DNA from: Paenibacillus ginsengarvi
GTDB lineage: Bacteria > Bacillota > Bacilli > Paenibacillales > NBRC-103111
Assembly (NCBI RefSeq): GCF_003626695.1
Contig: NZ_RBAH01000009.1
Location: 208,075-272,074, forward strand
Direction of reading: 5' to 3'
Length of the DNA: 64,000 nucleotides
In this document: positions 9,403-15,096 of the stretch, in pieces
How positions within the stretch are numbered: the stretch's first letter is position 1
Layout of the letters: the number at the start of each line of letters is the position of its first letter
Notes under the pieces: model-generated
What the model was told of the DNA's origin: nothing
Databases searched by the model: none
The model's input: the letters and a program-made list of their open reading frames with translations, nothing else
Made by a program: the position numbers and the translations under genes

Positions 9403-9444
9403 ACCGGTTTTGTACATATAACCTGAAGAAGTAGGTGAACGGAT

Positions 9445-9918
9445 ATGTCCAGCCAGCTTATCCAAAAATCATTCGGAATCGTCGGACTTCGCAGAAGCTG
9501 CACGTTCAAGGAATATCCGGTTGCGGTTCCCGCTGCCCGAGCCGCATTCGAGGCGTATAAAAACGAGTTGTCTGGCGAATGCAATACCGAGCTGATCGTG
9601 TATGCCATGTCGGAGGAAGCCGTCCATCCCGATCGACAAGAGCGTTTTGCGGTTGGCGTTATGATGATGAAGCCCGATCGTTTGCCAAACGGACTCGAGT
9701 ATATAGAGATTCGCGATCAGTGGTTTGCGGCGGTCGTGTACCGTGGCCCGATTGCCGGTATCGGCAAAGGGTATAGCAACATTCATGAATACATACGGGC
9801 TCGCAAAGGGAGAGAAGATAAAACCTCTTTCGTAGTCGAGCTGTACGATCGGCGTTTCCATCCCGATGCGGAGGAAAGCGAAATGGAAATATATGTGCCG
9901 GTTGTAATGGAACTATAA
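9445..9918 (+). CDS. GyrI-like/AraC effector-binding-domain protein
   Basis: 157-residue single-domain protein of the GyrI-like small-molecule-binding fold (AraC effector-binding family). Typical elements are the strand-turn pattern MSEEAVHPDRQERFAVGVMMM, LEYIEIRDQWFAAVVYRGPIAGIGKGYSNIHEYI, and a closing LYDRRFHPDAEESEMEIYVPVV, which is the usual ending of this fold. It carries no DNA-binding domain. Its place 42 bases after the BtrH-like pair suggests a ligand-binding or sequestering role in the same operon; that is inference. Confidence 0.8.
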   Translation: MSSQLIQKSFGIVGLRRSCTFKEYPVAVPAARAAFEAYKNELSGECNTELIVYAMSEEAVHPDRQERFAVGVMMMKPDRLPNGLEYIEIRDQWFAAVVYRGPIAGIGKGYSNIHEYIRARKGREDKTSFVVELYDRRFHPDAEESEMEIYVPVVMEL

Positions 9919-9993
9919 ATTCGCTTGATAATTCCAAAATCTCCCTACATAATAGAAGCAAGTAACAAGGTGTTCTGGGGGAGGGGCGGACGG

Positions 9994-10449
9994 ATGCAGC
10001 AGTCTAAGATGGACGGGATAACGGTTTTGAAATGGGTGATGGTTATACCCATGTTCGTGCTTAGTTATATTGTGGCTCGGGTGTTTTTTCGGTTATTCGT
10101 ATTTCGGATGATCTTTGAACCTATATCGTACAATAATCTGCAATTGGAGTTTATTTTGCGGCATTTGTACGATCAATCGTTCTGTTACATCTTTTCGATC
10201 TATGTCGCTTGTGTGACTGCGCCGAAATACAGGGTAACGATATCGGTTATTTTGATGGTGCTCGTTCTGATCACGATGCCGAGACAGGTGGAGATTGCAC
10301 GAGAAATGCGATATTACGGCGATCTGCCCTGGAAGATGCCGTTTCTGTATGCCACTTTTATCGCAGGCGGCGTTTTTCCCGTCCTGATCATGCTTGCAAA
10401 ACGCTATTTGGAGAAGAAAAGGAGCCCCGGCTCCCATATTCAGGTTTGA
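9994..10449 (+). CDS. Small integral membrane protein, unknown
   Basis: 151 residues. Four hydrophobic segments are visible, near residues 12-35, 60-75, 80-98 and 115-133, with a basic C-tail (AKRYLEKKRSPGS). No family recognised. I use ATG 9994 because GGGGGAGGGG lies just upstream; an in-frame reading from 9925 would add a polar N-terminus with no ribosome site. It may be the last gene of the sigma-factor operon, because no terminator separates it from 9918, and a strong terminator follows it. Confidence 0.7.
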   Translation: MQQSKMDGITVLKWVMVIPMFVLSYIVARVFFRLFVFRMIFEPISYNNLQLEFILRHLYDQSFCYIFSIYVACVTAPKYRVTISVILMVLVLITMPRQVEIAREMRYYGDLPWKMPFLYATFIAGGVFPVLIMLAKRYLEKKRSPGSHIQV

Positions 10450-10451
10450 CG

Positions 10452-10486
10452 AAGAGCCGGCAGCGGAATTGCTGCCGGTTTTCGTT
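10452..10486. terminator. Bidirectional terminator
   Basis: Eight-base stem CCGGCAGC/GCTGCCGG, six-base loop, with A-rich and T-rich flanks on opposite sides. It serves the converging genes at 9994 (+) and 10494 (-). Confidence 0.9.
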
Positions 10487-10493
10487 AACGGCG

Positions 10494-11657
10494 CTAAAGC
10501 TCCTCAATCGAGGCGATGATGGCGTTGTTGAACAGATTCATCGAGGGGAACCAGATCCCGTACCCGTCATTTTGTTTGCTGTCGATTGAGAAGATGACTT
10601 GTACCGTTTCGTAGTACGGATCGACCGTAATGTTCACGCCGCCCGCCCCGCCGCAAACGATCGCCTGCGGGGAGAACAAGTCGCCGCTGTCCCGTTTCGT
10701 ATTGTTGACCGGCCAGCAGTAGCCGTAGGAGGCATCTATAAAAAACTGCGAGCCGTAGGTGGAAGATACATGCGGCGCTTGATCGCGAATCATCTCCGTT
10801 ACCGATGCCAGGCTCAGTATACGTTTATCCCCGTATTTGCCTTTGTTCAGGAACATCTGGCCGAACTTCGCAATATCCTTCGCCGTGGAATAAGCGCCGC
10901 CGGCGGCCGACGGATTCGACATCGCTTCCGGCGTATGATACCATTTACCGCCTGGCAAGTGCTCCTCCCGGCGTATAACCGTATGCTGAAGCGATTCCGG
11001 TACGACGAAGTAGGTATGATTCATGCCGATAGGTTCGAATATATGCTCTTTGCAAAACGACTCCAGCGTCTGCCCGCTGACCCTGCGAATGATTTCGCCA
11101 AGCAGCTCGACGCCGTAGCCGCAATAAGACATCTCGGTTCCCGGCGGCTTCCACAGCGGCGTGTCATAGCCGAGATATAATCTTCGGTGGAGGCCGGGAT
11201 GCTGGTTCGGCTCCGCAGGCGGAATTTCCACCGTACCTTCCTTAAGCTTCGAATGCTCATATACATCCGCATTGCGCAGTCCGGACGTATGCGTCATTAG
11301 GTGATGAACTTTTACGTTTTGCTTGCCTTCGCCGACAAATTCGGGAATATAGTAGGAAACCGGGAATGTTAAACAGAGCAGCCCCATCTCGACGAGGATC
11401 ATGGCTGCGGTTGCCGTAATCGGTTTCGTTATCGAGGCCAGCGGAAATAAAGTTTCGGCGGTGAGTGGCGGCGCGTCGGGCTCGAAAGATGCGCTTCCGT
11501 ATGTTTGCTCGCTGACCACGATTCCTTTCCTTGCTACAACGATTGAGAAGGCTTGCGATACCCCGCTAGCTGCCCAGCCCTGCACAAGATTTTCCATTCG
11601 CTTGATGCGCTGCGGGCACATCCCGGCTTCCTCCGGCCTGCCTGTAACAAGCTCCAT
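10494..11657 (-). CDS. Beta-lactamase-family serine hydrolase (class C fold)
   Basis: 387 residues, no signal peptide, so probably cytoplasmic. It belongs to the beta-lactamase/esterase family that includes EstB and penicillin-binding-protein-like hydrolases. The nucleophile motif SxxK is in LASITKPITATAA, the YxN-type motif is Y-C-G in EMSYCGYGVELLGEII, and a late Gly-rich segment VCGGAGGVNI replaces the KTG strand. The start at 11657 has GGAGGAG about 8 bases upstream; the extension to 11756 is not credible. Members hydrolyse esters, peptides or amides, and the substrate is unknown. There is no AmpR-type regulator beside it. Confidence 0.85.
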   Translation of the reverse strand: MELVTGRPEEAGMCPQRIKRMENLVQGWAASGVSQAFSIVVARKGIVVSEQTYGSASFEPDAPPLTAETLFPLASITKPITATAAMILVEMGLLCLTFPVSYYIPEFVGEGKQNVKVHHLMTHTSGLRNADVYEHSKLKEGTVEIPPAEPNQHPGLHRRLYLGYDTPLWKPPGTEMSYCGYGVELLGEIIRRVSGQTLESFCKEHIFEPIGMNHTYFVVPESLQHTVIRREEHLPGGKWYHTPEAMSNPSAAGGAYSTAKDIAKFGQMFLNKGKYGDKRILSLASVTEMIRDQAPHVSSTYGSQFFIDASYGYCWPVNNTKRDSGDLFSPQAIVCGGAGGVNITVDPYYETVQVIFSIDSKQNDGYGIWFPSMNLFNNAIIASIEEL

Positions 11658-11765
11658 TCGTTCAACTCCTCCAATAAATGTAAATCGATGGTAGCATACT
11701 TTCGATGCATTCGGAAAGGGAAATGTTTGTTCAAAACAAACGGGAAGTAAAATCAAAAAAAACAG

Positions 11766-11794
11766 TTTACAAAAACATGCATCGATAGTATACT
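11766..11794 (+). promoter_or_regulatory. SigmaA-type promoter of the riboswitch transcript
   Basis: TTTACA, a 17-base spacer, then TATACT. Predicted transcription start near 11801, about 20 bases before the riboswitch fold. Confidence 0.8.
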
Positions 11795-11819
11795 ACTATT
11801 TAAACCTAATACTTGTTGT

Positions 11820-11965
11820 TGTCGCTGAATTTTCTTTTTGAAGAGAAGCGGGGGAACCAAGTTTTTATGGGGTGAATCGAAACGCATGCAAGTGCGCTTC
11901 GTAGGGCGATTTCTCACCGCCCGAATCCGTCAGCTAACCTCGTAAGCGAATGTGGGGAGGATAGA
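11820..11965 (+). promoter_or_regulatory. ydaO/yuaA-type cyclic di-AMP riboswitch
   Basis: The conserved blocks of the ydaO class occur in order: TCGCTGAAT at the 5' side, AGCGGGGGAACCAAG, GGGGTGAATC, GTAGGGCGATT, CCGCCCGAATCCGTC, AGCTAACCTCGTAAGCG, and a closing GGGGAGGAT. Between them a variable hairpin (ACGCATGCAAGTGCG) fits the usual variable stem. This class binds c-di-AMP and normally switches genes off through a terminator, and one follows at once. Confidence 0.95.
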
Positions 11966-11973
11966 TTCGTTGT

Positions 11974-12002
11974 AAACGCAAGGTCTAGCCTTGTGTTTTT
12001 TG
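11974..12002 (+). terminator. Riboswitch-controlled terminator
   Basis: Stem AAACGCAAGG/CCTTGTGTTT with a five-base loop, followed by more T. It lies between the aptamer and the small gene at 12061, as expected for a transcription-terminating switch. Confidence 0.85.
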
Positions 12003-12060
12003 TGATTTCTTATCCCCCGCCTCCGCAATGTTTTGTCAATTTCGAGAGGAGGAGATCCAA

Positions 12061-12228
12061 ATGGTTCAAAAGGAAAAAATGGTTACGTTGTTCGACAAGT
12101 TGAATGCAAGCGATCAGAAAAAGGCTTACGAGTACATCCAAACCTTGGCGCACCGGAACAGGGATCGAATAAACGACGAAGGCGTGTCGAAGCTTTACGG
12201 TAAAAAATATTATGTCGTTTCCGATTAA
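12061..12228 (+). CDS. 55-residue charged protein under c-di-AMP riboswitch control
   Basis: Short soluble protein, rich in Lys, Asp and Glu, with a predicted helix over KEKMVTLFDKLNASDQKKAYEYIQTLAHR and a basic/aromatic C-tail (SKLYGKKYYVVSD). No signal peptide, membrane segment or known domain. GAGGAGGAG lies about 8 bases before ATG 12061; an upstream in-frame ATG at 12028 precedes that site and is unlikely. It is the only gene between the riboswitch terminator and its own strong terminator, so the riboswitch controls it alone. Targets of this riboswitch class are usually K+ transport, osmoprotection or wall hydrolases; a tiny soluble protein is atypical. Function unknown. Confidence 0.75.
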   Translation: MVQKEKMVTLFDKLNASDQKKAYEYIQTLAHRNRDRINDEGVSKLYGKKYYVVSD

Positions 12229-12238
12229 CCGGAAACGG

Positions 12239-12270
12239 AAAAATCCGCTCGACGAGCGGATTTTTCTTTT
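12239..12270 (+). terminator. Strong intrinsic terminator
   Basis: Perfect palindrome AAAAATCCGCTCG/CGAGCGGATTTTT and TTTTCTTTT tail. Confidence 0.95.
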
Positions 12271-12348
12271 GCCTGCGATTGTGCTCGATTGGTCGAATCC
12301 GCTATAGTTGTAGCTAGGACGAGACGCAGCAGAAGAAAGGGTTTATCC

Positions 12349-12909
12349 ATGAAAACGATATTGGTCACCGGTTACCGGGCCCACGAGCTGCAAATTTTTG
12401 ACGAGAAACATAAAGGAATCGGGTATATTAAGAAGGCGATCTCGGCGAAGCTCATTCCGCTCCTCGAAGAAGGCTTGGAGTGGGTCATTACGCCCGGGCA
12501 GTACGGAGTCGATTTGTGGGCTTGCGAAGTGGCGTTTGAGCTTCAAAATGAATACCCGCAGCTCAAATGCTCGATTATAACCGCATACCAAAACCCCGAG
12601 GAAAAGTGGAAGGAAGAGAAGCAGCAAAAATTCCGCGATATCGTTAGCCGGCTGGACTACTACGGGACAGTTAGCCAGCAGCCCTATGAAGGCGTATGGC
12701 AGCTGAAGGCGAGGGACGAGCTGCTGCTTCGCAAATCGGACGGCATTTTGCTGTTTTACGATGAGGACCGCGGCGAAGCCAGCCCCCGATTTTACAAGAT
12801 GAAGGCGCTGGACAAACAGCTTCGCGACGGCTACCGTTATATCGGCATCGGAGCTGACGAAGTGCAGGCCATAGCGGACGATGAAGCTTACTCGGGTTTA
12901 GAATCTTGA
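12349..12909 (+). CDS. ypsA: YpsA, SLOG-superfamily protein (DUF1273/UPF0398)
   Basis: 186-residue cytoplasmic protein. It starts with KTILVTGYRAHELQIF and has the family blocks WVITPGQYGVDLWACEVAFEL, IITAYQNPEEKW, and SDGILLFYDEDRGEASPRFY, which form a Rossmann-like nucleotide-binding SLOG fold. In Bacillus and Staphylococcus YpsA/GpsB-linked work ties it to cell-division inhibition, but its usual partner gpsB is not next to it in this window. AGAAAGGG precedes ATG 12349; the upstream in-frame reading from 12289 is not supported. It sits downstream of the riboswitch gene but behind a strong terminator, so it is a separate unit. Confidence 0.92.
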   Translation: MKTILVTGYRAHELQIFDEKHKGIGYIKKAISAKLIPLLEEGLEWVITPGQYGVDLWACEVAFELQNEYPQLKCSIITAYQNPEEKWKEEKQQKFRDIVSRLDYYGTVSQQPYEGVWQLKARDELLLRKSDGILLFYDEDRGEASPRFYKMKALDKQLRDGYRYIGIGADEVQAIADDEAYSGLES

Positions 12910-13026
12910 CACGCACCGCAAACGGGAGAGCGTACTTGAAGGAAGGGGTCATACCCCCCGGCGTATTGCTTGAACAGCCGCTAGCGTATACTATAAGTAG
13001 TAATGATAACAGAATAGGTGAATGGT

Positions 13027-13659
13027 ATGGGGATCGCAGATTTTCTCTCGACGTTAACCGAGGACCAATTGAAACTATGGCTGGAGCAGTTTCGGTCATA
13101 CGGCCCGCTGCCGGGCATGCTGCTGACGTTTCTGAAATCGTTCGTTCCGCCTTTGCCGACCTTGCTCATCGTCGGCGTTAACGCCGCTGTATACGGGCTA
13201 TGGCTCGGGTTTTTGTATTCATGGATCGGCATGGTGTGCGGGTGCTTGCTTACGTTCGCGATCGTCAGGAAAATTGCTGGACATCCGTATTTGCAGCGCA
13301 TGGCCCGCAAGCCGAAGGTGCAGAGAGGAATGCTCTGGGTTCGGCGCAATGCGTTTAGTTACGTGTTCGTACTCAGTCTGTTTCCGGTCGGCCCCTTTGT
13401 GGCGGTTAATATGGCCGCAGGACTCGCCGGCATGTCGTTTCGTTCGTTTGCGCTGGCCGTATCGCTTGGCAAAGCCATTATGATTTTTATCGTTTCCTAT
13501 ATCGGCTACGATCTTTCGCGGTATATCGAAAATCCGCTGCAGCTGCTTTATATTGTGGCCTTTATTGTAATTTCCTTGCTGATTAGCCGAAAGATCGAAG
13601 CCAAATTTGTCAAACACGACGTGCCGGACGAGACGAACGAGCACCAAATTCAAGGCTAA
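13027..13659 (+). CDS. TVP38/TMEM64 (VTT-domain) membrane protein
   Basis: 210-residue polytopic protein of the SNARE-associated/VTT family, related to DedA. The marker region is FLKSFVPPLPTLLIVGVNAAVYGLWLGFLYSWIGMVCGCLLTF, followed by the conserved LSLFPVGPFVAVNMAAGLAGMSFRSFALA. Five to six membrane segments. DedA/VTT proteins act in lipid-carrier or phospholipid scrambling. Start ATG 13027 has AGGTG upstream; GTG 13018 is an alternative. A bidirectional terminator follows. Confidence 0.85.
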   Translation: MGIADFLSTLTEDQLKLWLEQFRSYGPLPGMLLTFLKSFVPPLPTLLIVGVNAAVYGLWLGFLYSWIGMVCGCLLTFAIVRKIAGHPYLQRMARKPKVQRGMLWVRRNAFSYVFVLSLFPVGPFVAVNMAAGLAGMSFRSFALAVSLGKAIMIFIVSYIGYDLSRYIENPLQLLYIVAFIVISLLISRKIEAKFVKHDVPDETNEHQIQG

Positions 13660-13680
13660 AGCATGGGGCATGACGGAAGA

Positions 13681-13714
13681 AGCCGGCAGCTTGTAACGAG
13701 CGGCCGGCTTTTTG
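13681..13714. terminator. Bidirectional terminator
   Basis: Stem AGCCGGC/GCCGGCT with a 15-base loop that can itself pair, flanked by TTTTT on the plus side. It separates the converging VTT and PIN genes. Confidence 0.8.
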
Positions 13715-13723
13715 CTGCAATAT

Positions 13724-14191
13724 TTACCATGTAGACGGAAACACTTTGATTTCACGGTCAACACGGGTAAGAAACGAGTAGTTCGGGTTAAACGTAAAGA
13801 GGCGCTTCAACCGGTAATGCAGCAGGACGACGGCGTTTAGCGCTTCGTTCAAGGAAAACCGGCAATCCGGGTATTCGAGCAGCAGCCGCTTGGCCTCGGT
13901 TTCCAACTCGGGTCCGCTCGGAATGATCGTCAGCACGTTTTGCTGGACCGCCTTCTCGACCGTGTTCAGAAATAGCTGTGCGTCGGCGTAATCGAACTCG
14001 TCACGAAGCCAACGGTGCGTCTCGAAAATGACGGAGTTGGTCGTCGACAGATGGCGCTCCAAATCGTGCATTTCGTAAAATGCGGTGCGCGCCTGCAAGT
14101 AGTAGGGGTCATCGGGATTCATAAACGCCATCCAGGCCGATTGCTCTACGAACACCGAACCAGCGGCAAAAGCGGTGTCATGCGAATTCAT
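13724..14191 (-). CDS. PIN-domain protein with altered acidic site
   Basis: 155 residues. The PIN outline is clear: first strand SVFVEQSAWMAFMNPDDPYY, then TTNSVIFETHRWL, then FSLNEALNAVVLLHYRLKRLFTFNPNY. PIN toxins are metal-dependent RNases with four acids. Here E57 is kept, but the first acid is E16 instead of Asp, the third position is E116 in SLNEAL, and the TFD aspartate is N135. Activity may therefore be changed or lost. AGGAGG lies before ATG 14191. The start overlaps the end of the upstream ribbon-helix-helix gene by 14 bases, the usual toxin-antitoxin layout. Confidence 0.8.
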   Translation of the reverse strand: MNSHDTAFAAGSVFVEQSAWMAFMNPDDPYYLQARTAFYEMHDLERHLSTTNSVIFETHRWLRDEFDYADAQLFLNTVEKAVQQNVLTIIPSGPELETEAKRLLLEYPDCRFSLNEALNAVVLLHYRLKRLFTFNPNYSFLTRVDREIKVFPSTW

Positions 14192-14549
14192 GGCCGATCG
14201 CCTCCTGTTCCCGGCTGTCCCGGCTCGTCTTGCGGCCAGTCAATCCGTCCAGCGCAAGCAGAGGGTTGCTCTCGATCTGACCGATGTTCGACTTGAGCTT
14301 CCGTTCCTTGCTCTGTAAGGCAAACTGCTGTCCCAGCATGTAATGAACGACGGCGTTGACGCTTGTGCCGCGAATTTCGGCCAGCTGCCGGCAGCGCTCG
14401 TAATATTCAGGTTCCAGCTCGATGACCGAAGCGTATTCGTTCGGCTCGGCATCGTTGTCGCGCTCCTCGTTCGAGATGAACTGCGACGCCGCATCTTTCC
14501 ACTTTTTAATTTGATCTTGCCAACCCTGCTTAGGTCCATTTCTATTCAT
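14178..14549 (-). CDS. Ribbon-helix-helix-like antitoxin partner
   Basis: 123 residues. The segment VIELEPEYYERCRQLAEIRGTSVNAVVHYMLGQQFAL, residues about 48-85, reads as a strand followed by two helices, the ribbon-helix-helix DNA-binding pattern. The N-terminal 45 residues are polar (WQDQIKKWKDAASQFI) and the C-tail is long and polar, suited to binding the toxin. GGAAGGTGAG precedes ATG 14549. It is the first gene of a two-gene unit with the PIN protein and probably represses its own promoter in the 14550-14738 spacer. RHH assignment is by pattern only. Confidence 0.65.
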   Translation of the reverse strand: MNRNGPKQGWQDQIKKWKDAASQFISNEERDNDAEPNEYASVIELEPEYYERCRQLAEIRGTSVNAVVHYMLGQQFALQSKERKLKSNIGQIESNPLLALDGLTGRKTSRDSREQEAIGHEFA

Positions 14550-14738
14550 AGGTCTCACCTTCCACTGCGCGCTCATTTACAAATTTCTATCTTTTTCCCC
14601 ATAGCTTTCGGTCCGGCTGCCCATTTTCAGGGTGCTGACGCGACTTTTGTCATCTTTTAACGCAAGCGGCCGGTGTTGTGAAGCGCATCGTTCCTCCTAT
14701 ATAATGAAAGGATCAATTCGCAAAGGATGATTTGTCTC

Positions 14739-15041
14739 ATGCTGGACATTACGTCTTACACCGTGGAACGCATTCGCGACCATTTCGGCATTTTGACCGG
14801 AAACCGCTACGAATTCAGAATCGATGTCGAAGTAGACGAGGAAGACGAGCTTTATACCGAGAACGGGCTGTGCGTGCGCGTTGTTTTTAAAGATGAAGAG
14901 GGCACTAGCGGCATCGTGAAATACGAGCTTTTGGAACGGATTACGAACAAATATTGGGATTATGACCTGGAAGAAGAGGAGCTTCAGTTCGTGGAGGCGT
15001 TCTGCCGGGAGCACTATAAGGAAGCGGACGAAGACGAATAA
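14739..15041 (+). CDS. Small acidic protein, DUF6509-like
   Basis: 100 residues, strongly acidic at the C-terminus (EEEELQFVEAFCREHYKEADEDE). It begins LDITSYTVERIRDHFGILTGNRYEFRIDVEVDEEDELY and continues with VRVVFKDEEGTSGIVKYELLE, which I recall as a conserved Bacillales protein of unknown function. CAAAGGATG lies about 10 bases before ATG 14739. It is transcribed away from the RHH/PIN unit and converges on the helicase gene across a shared terminator. Confidence 0.75.
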   Translation: MLDITSYTVERIRDHFGILTGNRYEFRIDVEVDEEDELYTENGLCVRVVFKDEEGTSGIVKYELLERITNKYWDYDLEEEELQFVEAFCREHYKEADEDE

Positions 15042-15056
15042 GAAAGCGACATGGAG

Positions 15057-15096
15057 AAAGCCTTGCCCTGATGAAGTTCGGGACAAGGCTTTTTTA
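15057..15096. terminator. Bidirectional terminator
   Basis: Stem AAAGCCTTG-CCC/GGG-ACAAGGCTTT with a T-run on the plus side and an A-run on the other, between converging genes. Confidence 0.9.
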
